Assembly: GCA_022701845.1 (NCBI GenBank)
Contig: JAKONS010000412.1
Location: 1 to 5,778, forward strand
Direction: 5' to 3'
Length of the DNA: 5,778 nt
Source of the DNA: Burkholderiaceae bacterium
GTDB lineage: Bacteria > Pseudomonadota > Gammaproteobacteria > Burkholderiales > Burkholderiaceae
A program made the translations under genes and the position numbers. How positions within the stretch are numbered: position 1 is the stretch's first letter; each line of letters begins with the position of its first letter. Shown one piece after another: positions 1-5,592 of this stretch. A model generated the notes under the pieces. The model was not told the DNA's origin, searched no databases, and was given only the letters and a program-made list of their open reading frames with translations.

Positions 1-471
1 CGTCGCAACGCCGCACCCGGGCAGCTCGACGTGCGCACCGGCAGCTTCGGCCTGTATCCGCGCTATTCCAAGGAAGGCAAGATCGCCAGCTGGCAGGGCA
101 CCGCCGAACTGGTGCTGGAAGGCCGCGACTTTCCCCGCATCACCGCCACCGCCGTCCGCATCACCACGATGACGCTGGCCCGCACCGGTTTCGGGCTGAG
201 CCGCGAGCAACGCGCCAAGGTGGAGGGCGATGCGCAGTCGCAAGCCATCGAGCGTTTCAAGGCCAAGGCCACCGACCTCAGCCGCAGCTTCGGCTTCAAG
301 GGCTATACGCTGCGCGAGGTGGCGGTGTACGTCACCGACTCGCAGCCGATGCCCCGCATGCGCATGATGGCGATGGAGGCCAAGGCTGCTGCGCCCGAGG
401 CCCCGGTGCCGGTGGAGGCCGGCAAGAGCATGGTGACGGTCAACGTCAGCGGCTCGGTGCAGATGCAGTGA
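1..471 (+). CDS. SIMPL (DUF541, YggE-like) domain protein, C-terminal 156 residues
   Basis: The reading frame is open from base 1 to a TGA at 469-471, so this is the 3' part of a gene that starts outside the window. The visible part fits the SIMPL/DUF541 family. It has a beta-rich stretch (GSFGLYPRYS, WQGTAELVLEG, ITTMTLARTGFGLS), then a helical segment with AQSQAIERFKAKATDLSRSFGF, which matches the family's conserved 'A...Ai..A..kA..la..lG' helix. It ends in a strand (SMVTVNVSGSVQMQ) typical of the family end. Members are usually exported to the periplasm or outer membrane and are linked loosely to oxidative-stress tolerance; no biochemical reaction is established. The signal peptide, if any, lies upstream and cannot be seen. 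A methionine-rich patch (MPRMRMMAME) followed by an Ala/Pro linker sits near the C-terminus. The family call rests on recognised pattern, not a search. Confidence 0.8.
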   Translation, partial: RRNAAPGQLDVRTGSFGLYPRYSKEGKIASWQGTAELVLEGRDFPRITATAVRITTMTLARTGFGLSREQRAKVEGDAQSQAIERFKAKATDLSRSFGFKGYTLREVAVYVTDSQPMPRMRMMAMEAKAAAPEAPVPVEAGKSMVTVNVSGSVQMQ

Positions 472-507
472 TGCCGCTTCCCCGTGCTGCGACGGTCCGC
501 CGACGCA

Positions 508-1290
508 TCACTGGGCGGTCCACCCACCATCGACCTGCCACGCCACGCCCTTGACGTTGTTGGCCGCCGGCGAACACAGGAACACGGTGAGTTCACCCAA
601 CTCGTCCGGCGTGGTGAACTGCAGCGACGGCTGCTTTTCGCCCAGCAGATCGCGCTTGGCGTCGTCGGCTGATTTGCCTTCCCGGGCAGCTCGCTCGTCG
701 ATCTGCTTCTGCACCAGGGGCGTCAGCACCCAGCCCGGGCAGATCGCGTTCACCGTCACGCCGGTCGTGGCGTTTTCCAGAGCCGTCACCTTGGTGAAGC
801 CGACGATGCCGTGCTTGGCCGCCACATAGGCCGACTTCTGCGGCGACGCCACCAGCCCGTGCGTGCTGGCGATGTTGACGATGCGGCCCCAGTTGGCGGC
901 CTGCATGCCGGGCAGGGCCAGCCGGGTGGTGTGGAACGCGCTGGTGAGGTTGATGGCGATGATCGCGTCCCACTTGTCGGTGGGAAAGTCCTCGACGCGT
1001 GCGACATGCTGGATGCCGGCGTTGTTCACCAGGATGTCGATGCGTCCGGTGGCCTGCGAGGCGAAGGCGATCATCTCGGCGATCTGCTCCGGCTTCGACA
1101 TGTCGGCGCCGTGGTGGGCGACGGTGATGCCGTGTTCCTTGCCGGCCTCCGCGACCAGGCGTTTCGGCTCTTCCGAATCGCCGAAACCGTTGAGCACCAG
1201 GTTGGCGCCCTGGCGTGCCAGGGCCTGGGCGATACCCAGGCCGATGCCGCTGGTGGAGCCTGTGACGAGCGCGGTTTTACCTCTGAGCAT
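508..1290 (-). CDS. hbdH: D-3-hydroxybutyrate dehydrogenase (SDR family), 260 aa
   Basis: Predicted cytoplasmic NAD-dependent enzyme oxidising (R)-3-hydroxybutyrate to acetoacetate (EC 1.1.1.30), the step that feeds monomers of polyhydroxybutyrate back to acetyl-CoA. It is a classical short-chain dehydrogenase. The cofactor-binding TGSTSGIG is at residues 10-17 and NNAG at 89-92. The catalytic tetrad is N114, S142, Y155 and K159 (YVAAK). Residues Q94, H144, K152, Q196 and W257 fall at the positions that, from memory, line the substrate carboxylate and methyl pocket in the Pseudomonas fragi enzyme. The protein has the family's usual length of 260, which separates it from generic SDRs such as FabG. 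The C-terminal VDGGWTAQ is also typical. The ATG start is supported by a GGAGAA ribosome binding site. It is convergent with the SIMPL gene and divergent from the hydrolase-relA unit. The closest alternative is another SDR, which the pocket residues argue against. Confidence 0.94.
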   Translation of the reverse strand: MLRGKTALVTGSTSGIGLGIAQALARQGANLVLNGFGDSEEPKRLVAEAGKEHGITVAHHGADMSKPEQIAEMIAFASQATGRIDILVNNAGIQHVARVEDFPTDKWDAIIAINLTSAFHTTRLALPGMQAANWGRIVNIASTHGLVASPQKSAYVAAKHGIVGFTKVTALENATTGVTVNAICPGWVLTPLVQKQIDERAAREGKSADDAKRDLLGEKQPSLQFTTPDELGELTVFLCSPAANNVKGVAWQVDGGWTAQ

Positions 1291-1412
1291 GGGCGTGTTC
1301 TCCGGATCATTTAGGATGGGTCGCGGCCATTATTGCCGTCTTCCTCCTCTGCACCGCATGCTGCTCCGGCTGCCTTTTCGCCACTGACTTGTCCCCCTTT
1401 TTTCGTGCCGCC
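1291..1412. other. Divergent intergenic region between hbdH and the hydrolase-relA unit
   Basis: This 122-base spacer must hold the promoters for hbdH (leftward) and probably for the hydrolase-relA pair (rightward). I see no convincing pair of -35 and -10 hexamers in either direction. The only clear element is the hbdH ribosome binding site. A C5T6 run at 1393-1403 lies just before the hydrolase ATG, where a purine-rich ribosome binding site would be expected. Confidence 0.5.
1298..1303 (-). promoter_or_regulatory. Ribosome binding site of the hydroxybutyrate dehydrogenase gene
   Basis: On the minus strand GGAGAA lies 7 bases before the ATG at 1290-1288. This fixes the start codon and agrees with the usual N-terminus of the family, a few residues before the TGSTSGIG loop. 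Confidence 0.75.
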
Positions 1413-2369
1413 ATGACCCTGTCCCGCACCGCTTCCGCCCCCGTCCTCCGCTTCGTCGATTGCCCCTCGGCGCCCGGTGCGCCGCGCGGCGAGACGGCAA
1501 CCGGCGGCGGACACCGGATGGCCTACTGGGAATGGAACGGGACCGGCGACCCGCGCCATCCGCATGTGGTGCTGTGCGTGCACGGCCTGACCCGGCAGGG
1601 ACGCGATTTCGATGCGCTGGCCGCGCGCCTCGCGCAGCACGCCCGGGTGATTTGCCCGGACGTCGCCGGCCGCGGGCACAGCGACTGGCTGGCCGCGCCC
1701 GACGCCTATGCGGTACCCACTTATGCGGCCGACATGCTGGCACTGCTGGCGCAGGTGCATGCCGATGCGCCGATCGCCACGCTCGACTGGGTCGGCACCA
1801 GCATGGGCGGCCTGATCGGCATTGCGGTCTGCGGTCAGCCGCCGCTTGCGCTGCCGGTGCCGGTGCGCAAGCTGGTGCTCAACGATGTCGGGCCGGCCCT
1901 GCAGTGGCCCGCGCTGGAGCGCATCGGCCGCTATGTCGGTGCGCCTGCGCGCTTCGACTCGCTGCAGGCCGGCGCCGATGCGCTGTGGGACATGTCGAGC
2001 AGCTTCGGACCGCACACCGCCGAGGCCTGGCGCGCACTTTCGGAACCGATGCTGCGTGCGCTCGACGACGGCGGCTTCGCCCTGCACTACGACCCCGCCA
2101 TCGGCGAGCCTTTCCGCGCCATGACGCCGGAATTCGCGGCGCAGTCGGAGGCGGTGCTGTGGACGCTGTACGACGCCATCCGCGCCGATACCCTGCTGCT
2201 GCGTGGTGCCGTGTCGGACCTGATCTCAGCCGAGACCGCCGACGAGATGTCGCGCCGCGGACCGTGCGCCCGCGTGGTGTCGTTCGACGGTGTCGGCCAT
2301 GCGCCGACGCTGGTGGATATCGCCCAGTCCGGCGTGGTCGCCGATTTCCTGCTCGGCCCGGCTGCATGA
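1413..2369 (+). CDS. Alpha/beta hydrolase, substrate unknown, 318 aa
   Basis: Predicted cytoplasmic serine hydrolase of the alpha/beta fold; no signal peptide is visible. In numbering from the ATG at 1413, the oxyanion-hole HG is at 57-58 (CVHGLTRQG). A conserved loop CPDVAGRGHSDW follows at 81-92. The nucleophile elbow GTSMGG places the catalytic serine at 130. The likely acid is D269 (LLLRGAVSDLIS) and the base is H296 (GVGHAP), so the triad looks intact. LNDVGP at 156-161 is characteristic of this subgroup. The reaction could be ester, lipid or thioester hydrolysis; the sequence does not decide it. I chose ATG 1413. A TTG at 1389 and an ATG at 1518 are alternatives, but starting at 1518 would remove LRFVDCP, which I believe is conserved. 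None has a good ribosome binding site. The stop codon overlaps the relA start (ATGA), indicating one operon and translational coupling. A similar hydrolase preceding relA is, from memory, common in Burkholderiales. Confidence 0.88.
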   Translation: MTLSRTASAPVLRFVDCPSAPGAPRGETATGGGHRMAYWEWNGTGDPRHPHVVLCVHGLTRQGRDFDALAARLAQHARVICPDVAGRGHSDWLAAPDAYAVPTYAADMLALLAQVHADAPIATLDWVGTSMGGLIGIAVCGQPPLALPVPVRKLVLNDVGPALQWPALERIGRYVGAPARFDSLQAGADALWDMSSSFGPHTAEAWRALSEPMLRALDDGGFALHYDPAIGEPFRAMTPEFAAQSEAVLWTLYDAIRADTLLLRGAVSDLISAETADEMSRRGPCARVVSFDGVGHAPTLVDIAQSGVVADFLLGPAA

Positions 2370-4582
2370 AGACGATCGTCTCGGCCCCCGGCACCGCGCC
2401 GCCGCTCGATGCGATTCCGGAAGTCGTCATCGCCACCGCGCACGCGTTGCCGGAGCAGGCGCAGGCACTGACCCGGGCGCGCAATTTCGCCGAGCCCCTG
2501 ATCGCCGGCGAAGAACTCGAATCCGGCCAGAACACCCTGGCGCATGCCGACGCGGTGTCGGCCATGCTCAAGGCGATCGGCGGCTCCGACGCGATGCGGG
2601 CGGCCAACTACCTGGTGCATGCCTGCGATCACCTGGCGCGCCCGCAGGAGGCGATCGCCAAGGCCTTCGGCGGTGAATACGCGGCGCTGGCCGTCGAGAC
2701 CAACCGGTTGATCCATGTCCAGCGCCAGGCCCGCGGCGCCGATGCGTCGGCGCAATTGCTCGACGACCCGGCGGTGCAGACCGAGAACGTGCGCAAGATG
2801 CTGCTGGCGTTTTCACGCGACCTGCGGGTGGTGCTGCTGCGGCTGGCTTCGCGGCTGGAAACGCTGCGCTATGCGGCCGCCTCGAAGCGGCCGGTGTCGC
2901 ACAGCCTGGCCCACGAATCGTTGCATGTGTTCGCCCCGCTGGCCAACCGGCTCGGCATCTGGCAGGTGAAGTGGGAAATGGAGGATCTGGCCTTCCGTTT
3001 CCTGGAACCCGACACCTACCGCGAGATCGCCCGGAAGCTCGACGAGAAACGGGCCGAGCGCGAGCTGTCGATGGCGCACTTGCGCGCGCATCTCGAATCC
3101 GACCTGCGCGACCGGGGCATTGCCGCCACGGTGCAGGGCCGGCCCAAACACATCTACAGCATCGTGCGCAAGATGCGCGGCAAGTCGCTCGGCTTCGAGC
3201 AGGTGTTCGACATCCGGGCACTGCGGGTGATCGTGCCGACGGTGACCGATTGCTATGCGGCATTGAGCTGGGTGCACGAGCATTTCCAGCCGATCGCCGA
3301 CGAGTACGACGACTACATCGCCAAGCCCAAGCCCAACGGCTACCAGTCGCTGCACACGGTGGTGCGCAACGCGGACGGCCAGCCGATCGAAATCCAGCTG
3401 CGTACCCAGGCGATGCACGACCACGCCGAGCATGGCGTCGCCGCGCACTGGGCCTACAAGGAGGCCGGCAGCAAGGGCTATGCGGGTGTGTCGGCCAGCA
3501 GCGACTACGACGCCAAGATCGCGGTGCTGCGCCAGCTGCTGGCCTGGGAGCGCGACTTGTCGGGCGCCCACCACGGCCACGGCCTGTTCGAAGACCGCAT
3601 CTACGTGCTCACGCCCGACGCCGCGGTGGTCGAGCTGCCGCAGGGCGCCACCGCTGTCGATTTCGCGTACGCAGTACACACCAATGTCGGGCACCGCTGC
3701 CGGGGCGCGCGGGTCGACGGCGCGCTGGTGTCGCTCAACACGCCGCTGCAGAACGGTCAGACGGTGGAGATCACCGTCGCCAAGGAGGGCGGGCCTTCGC
3801 GTGACTGGCTGAACCCGGAGCTCGGGTTTCTCACCAGCGCGCGGGCGCGGGCCAAGGTGCGCGCCTGGTTCAATGCGCAGGCCAACCACGGCAATATCGC
3901 GCGCGGCCGGGAGGCGGTAGAGAAGCTGCTGCAGCGCGAAGGCCGGACCGCGTTGAAGCTGGACGACCTCGCCGCGCAGCTCGGATTCAAGTCGGCCGAC
4001 GGTCTGTTCGAAGTGGTGGGCAAGGACGAATATTCGCTGCGCAACATCGAGACCTTGCTGAAGCCGCCCGAGGCGCTGCCCAGCGAGGACGAACTGGTCT
4101 TGCTGCGCAAGCCACGGCACGACCAGGCGAGCAAAGGCGGCGTGCTGGTGGTCGGTCTCGACTCGCTGATGACGCAGATGGCGAAGTGCTGCAAACCCGC
4201 GCCGCCGGACCCGATTCGCGGCTTCGTCACCCGGGGCAGGGGCGTCAGCGTCCACCGTGCCTCCTGCTCGAACTTCCGCGAAATGGCCGGCAAGTCGCCG
4301 GAACGTGTGATCGAGGTGGAGTGGGGCAGGCCGAAGGAGGGCGCGGCCATCGTCTATCCGGTCGATGTGCGCATCGAGGCCAACGACCGTCAGGGCCTGC
4401 TGCGCGACATCTCGGACGTGTTCGCGCGCGAGAAGACCAACGTGATCGGGGTGCAGACCCAGTCGGTGAAGGGCTCGGCGTGGATGACCTTCACCGTCGA
4501 GGTGGGCGATTCGGCGCGGCTCTCGCATGTGCTGTCGGTCGTTTCGGGAGTGGCCGGCGTGCGATCGGCCCGGCGGCGCTGA
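2366..4582 (+). CDS. relA: RelA-type GTP/GDP pyrophosphokinase, (p)ppGpp synthetase, 738 aa
   Basis: Transfers pyrophosphate from ATP to GTP or GDP, making (p)ppGpp; in the family it is activated by ribosomes stalled with uncharged tRNA. Residues about 45-165 are the HD hydrolase domain in degenerate form. The expected HD and ED catalytic pairs are replaced (HACDHL at 85-90), so no (p)ppGpp hydrolysis is expected. The synthetase domain (about 240-365) has GRPKHIYSI at 258-266, FDIRAL with D282, EYDD at 313-316, KPNGYQSLH at 322-330 and EIQLRT at 342-347. EYDD is the EXDD signature of RelA, as opposed to RKD of bifunctional Rel/SpoT. A TGS domain spans about 408-471 and a helical domain about 480-590. 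The zinc-finger/CC domain carries C608, C609, H630 and C634, and an ACT/RRM domain covers about 662-737. The length is close to E. coli RelA (744). The start is the ATG overlapping the hydrolase stop; the frame stays open upstream, but that stretch is the hydrolase gene. No ribosome binding site precedes this ATG, so coupling to the hydrolase is inferred. Confidence 0.96.
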   Translation: MKTIVSAPGTAPPLDAIPEVVIATAHALPEQAQALTRARNFAEPLIAGEELESGQNTLAHADAVSAMLKAIGGSDAMRAANYLVHACDHLARPQEAIAKAFGGEYAALAVETNRLIHVQRQARGADASAQLLDDPAVQTENVRKMLLAFSRDLRVVLLRLASRLETLRYAAASKRPVSHSLAHESLHVFAPLANRLGIWQVKWEMEDLAFRFLEPDTYREIARKLDEKRAERELSMAHLRAHLESDLRDRGIAATVQGRPKHIYSIVRKMRGKSLGFEQVFDIRALRVIVPTVTDCYAALSWVHEHFQPIADEYDDYIAKPKPNGYQSLHTVVRNADGQPIEIQLRTQAMHDHAEHGVAAHWAYKEAGSKGYAGVSASSDYDAKIAVLRQLLAWERDLSGAHHGHGLFEDRIYVLTPDAAVVELPQGATAVDFAYAVHTNVGHRCRGARVDGALVSLNTPLQNGQTVEITVAKEGGPSRDWLNPELGFLTSARARAKVRAWFNAQANHGNIARGREAVEKLLQREGRTALKLDDLAAQLGFKSADGLFEVVGKDEYSLRNIETLLKPPEALPSEDELVLLRKPRHDQASKGGVLVVGLDSLMTQMAKCCKPAPPDPIRGFVTRGRGVSVHRASCSNFREMAGKSPERVIEVEWGRPKEGAAIVYPVDVRIEANDRQGLLRDISDVFAREKTNVIGVQTQSVKGSAWMTFTVEVGDSARLSHVLSVVSGVAGVRSARRR

Positions 4583-4607
4583 GTTTGCAGCCGAAATCGC
4601 GTCGACG

Positions 4608-4637
4608 TTGCAACATGTGATTTTTGCGTGCTAGAAT
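4608..4637 (+). promoter_or_regulatory. Sigma70-like promoter for tRNA-Val, with GC-rich discriminator
   Basis: TTGCAA at 4608-4613 and TAGAAT at 4632-4637 are separated by 18 bases, and each differs little from the -35 and -10 consensus. The -10 ends 18 bases before the mature tRNA, so transcription would start at about 4644-4645, leaving a leader of about 12 bases. The bases after the -10 (CGTGGTC) are GC-rich. In proteobacterial stable-RNA promoters this kind of discriminator goes with repression by ppGpp and DksA; that it applies here is inference. Confidence 0.65.
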
Positions 4638-4655
4638 CGTGGTCTCGACGAATAC

Positions 4656-4732
4656 AGGCGCGTAGCTCAGCTGGTTAGAGCACCACCTTGACATGGTGGG
4701 GGTCGTTGGTTCGAGTCCAATCGCGCCTACCA
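4656..4732 (+). tRNA. tRNA-Val, anticodon GAC
   Basis: A full cloverleaf can be drawn over 77 bases. The acceptor stem AGGCGCG (4656-4662) pairs with CGCGCCT (4722-4728). The D arm has GCTC at 4665-4668 paired with GAGC. The anticodon stem is CCACC (4683-4687) with GGTGG (4695-4699), around the loop TTGACAT. The anticodon GAC is at 4690-4692 and reads GUC and GUU valine codons. The variable loop has 5 bases. The T arm is GTTGG/CCAAT with loop TTCGAGT, including one G-T pair. The discriminator is A4729 and CCA is encoded at 4730-4732. It has its own promoter and terminator, so it is a single-tRNA transcription unit, although relA read-through across the 73-base gap is possible because no terminator lies between them. 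Confidence 0.98.
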
Positions 4733-4747
4733 ACTAACCATTGGTAG
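4727..4747 (+). repeat. Inverted repeat joining the tRNA-Val 3' end to its trailer
   Basis: CTACCAA (4727-4733) and TTGGTAG (4741-4747) are perfect 7-base complements around a 7-base loop (CTAACCA). The left arm includes the last acceptor bases, the discriminator and the CCA of the tRNA. In the precursor RNA the trailer could pair with the CCA end, competing with the last acceptor pairs. It may simply be chance or affect 3' processing. Confidence 0.5.
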
Positions 4748-4754
4748 AAAATTG

Positions 4755-4789
4755 AAAGCCTTCCGGGTAAAGACCCGGAAGGCTTTTTT
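4755..4789 (+). terminator. Rho-independent terminator after tRNA-Val
   Basis: A perfect 14-bp stem pairs 4755-4768 with 4773-4786 around a four-base loop AAAG, and the T run continues to 4789. The core is GCCTTCCGGGT with its complement. It starts 22 bases after the tRNA CCA and would end the tRNA transcript and any read-through from relA. On the opposite strand the sequence after the stem (CAATTTTC) is only weakly U-rich, so termination is mainly rightward. Confidence 0.93.
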
Positions 4790-4948
4790 AATTTCTGCTC
4801 GTCTTGTGAAGTGATCGTGTGTGCTCGTTGAACGCGCAGGCGCGCGCTGGTCGAAGCGCGCGTTCGTGCGAAGTCGCGATGCGCCTACGGGTCGCATCGC
4901 GATACCGGTCGACACTTTCGGCTTTCAGCAAGAAGCCGATCGCAGCAC
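4790..4948. other. Intergenic region between the tRNA terminator and an 88-aa ORF
   Basis: These 159 bases hold no convincing gene; the overlapping short frames here have arginine/alanine-rich shadow composition. The stretch is dense in GCGC-containing short repeats, including GCGCGC at 4842-4847 and again at 4856-4861, which can pair around an 8-base loop. It also has the perfect 10-bp inverted repeat at 4874-4902. I see no clear promoter. Confidence 0.5.
4874..4902. repeat. Perfect 10-bp inverted repeat upstream of the 88-aa ORF
   Basis: TCGCGATGCG (4874-4883) and CGCATCGCGA (4893-4902) are exact complements separated by 9 bases (CCTACGGGT). C4884 and C4885 could also pair with G4891 and G4890 if T4892 bulges, leaving a TACG loop. 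It lies 46 bases before the ATG at 4949. It could be an operator for a dimeric regulator or an RNA hairpin in the leader. There is no T run after it, so it is not a standard terminator. Confidence 0.7.
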
Positions 4949-5215
4949 ATGTCACTCGCACAAAAATACGCCATTCGCCAACAGCCGGAAATTGCCGTCG
5001 CGGTGCGCAGCGCCCAAGCGGGATGGTTTAACGGCAACCAGATCGATGTGGTGACCGGCTACGACGCAGGCGAAGATCGGTATGCGGTCCACGTCTACAT
5101 TACCGCCGTCGACGGCGTTCGACGCAAGTTGCCGATGGTCGACCATTACGTCGACAGCGAGCGGGAAGGATTCGCAAAAGGCTGGAGCGATGTCGAGGCC
5201 TTTTTCGCCGGCTGA
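4949..5215 (+). CDS. Uncharacterised protein, 88 aa
   Basis: I do not recognise this family. The composition is balanced and protein-like: mixed hydrophobic and charged residues, no arginine runs, no signal peptide and no membrane segment. A central stretch alternates as beta strands would (QIDVVTGYD, RYAVHVYITAV, VRRKLPMVDHYV), and the C-terminus looks helical (SEREGFAKGWSDVEAFF). A small cytoplasmic alpha/beta fold is therefore likely. ATG 4949 is the only ATG in the open frame, which reaches back to a stop at 4829-4831. The ribosome binding site is poor: AGAAG at 4931-4935 lies 13 bases from the ATG. The gene is upstream of and convergent with the 83-aa ORF, with 9 bases between their stops. 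It is probably transcribed on its own, as the tRNA terminator blocks read-through. Confidence 0.66.
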   Translation: MSLAQKYAIRQQPEIAVAVRSAQAGWFNGNQIDVVTGYDAGEDRYAVHVYITAVDGVRRKLPMVDHYVDSEREGFAKGWSDVEAFFAG

Positions 5216-5224
5216 CCGCCAGGG

Positions 5225-5476
5225 TTAGCGAAGCAGTCCAGTCTTGCTTTCGCGCGCAACGCGCTTCATCTCCACTCGTGCCAACGCAAGCGCAATCGAT
5301 TCTGCCGGGTAGCCGCCTATGCACCGATGCACCGTGATATGCCCGCGTCCGGACACGATGTCGATAAGCCCTCGCCAGCAATCGTCGATGTAGACGGCTT
5401 TCGGGAAATAGGTGGCGCCATGAATGTGCAGCGGTAGATGCATGCGGTAAGTGTCTGTCGCTGCGAGGTTTTCCAT
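5225..5476 (-). CDS. Possible uncharacterised protein, 83 aa
   Basis: I do not recognise this family. From the ATG at 5476-5474 the product starts MENLAATDTYRMHLPLHIHG. It then has strand-like segments (KAVYIDDCW, GLIDIVSG, HITVH) and an amphipathic C-terminal helix (PAESIALALARVEMKRVARES). This composition is much more protein-like than the frame upstream, which stays open to an ATG at 5590 but is rich in Arg, Cys and Leu. That contrast is why I prefer 5476. No ribosome binding site precedes 5476. An alternative TTG start a few codons upstream has GAGA too close to it. The codons are less GC3-rich than in relA. Stop-to-stop distance to the convergent 88-aa ORF is 9 bases, and it is divergent from the gene at 5593. 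It could be a real small gene or a chance frame. Confidence 0.5.
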   Translation of the reverse strand: MENLAATDTYRMHLPLHIHGATYFPKAVYIDDCWRGLIDIVSGRGHITVHRCIGGYPAESIALALARVEMKRVARESKTGLLR

Positions 5477-5592
5477 CGGGCGCAAAGAACACGAAAGCGC
5501 CGTCAATTCTCGGTATCGACACCGCTGGACGGTGGAACGCTCTTTGCATGCGCACTGCGGGCGCAGCAGCCATGTAAGCAACGGAGGCATCT
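5477..5592. other. Divergent spacer between the 83-aa ORF and the partial gene
   Basis: These 116 bases would carry the promoters of both flanking genes. I see no clean promoter in either direction. TTGCAT at 5545-5550 lacks a well-spaced -10. TTGACG on the minus strand, about 30 bases before the 83-aa ATG, likewise has none. The only firm element is the ribosome binding site of the rightward gene. Confidence 0.4.
5583..5587 (+). promoter_or_regulatory. Ribosome binding site of the partial gene at the right edge
   Basis: GGAGG lies 5 bases before the ATG at 5593. It is the best Shine-Dalgarno match in the right part of the window and supports the next frame as a real gene start although the gene is cut off. 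Confidence 0.75.

Noticed and set aside
472..507. Terminator between the convergent SIMPL and dehydrogenase genes
   Set aside because: Only a 4-bp TGCG/CGCA pairing is visible and there is no T run on either strand.
811..1314. Plus-strand frames of 167 and 174 aa over the dehydrogenase gene
   Set aside because: Antisense shadows of a well-identified dehydrogenase, with no ribosome binding site or recognisable motif.
1311..2087. 258-aa minus-strand frame over the hydrolase gene and the divergent spacer
   Set aside because: Arg/Gly/Ala/His-rich antisense shadow; the sense hydrolase has an intact catalytic triad.
1460..2365. In-frame upstream extension of relA, 302 more codons
   Set aside because: It lies entirely over the hydrolase gene in another frame, is arginine/alanine-rich shadow sequence, and RelA proteins start near the ATG at 2366.
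2813..4528. 571-aa open frame on the minus strand inside relA
   Set aside because: Long antisense frames are expected opposite strongly GC3-biased genes. The composition (His, Arg, Val, Gln runs) is not protein-like and relA on the other strand is certain.
4819..5054. 70- and 77-aa plus-strand frames before and over the 88-aa ORF
   Set aside because: Both are out of frame with the 88-aa ORF, Arg/Ser-rich, and overlap the inverted-repeat region; the 88-aa frame has far better composition.
5549..5565. TGCGC/GCGCA hairpin before the partial gene
   Set aside because: The arms are only 5 bp and compete with an overlapping CTGC/GCAG pairing; this is not distinguishable from chance in GC-rich DNA.
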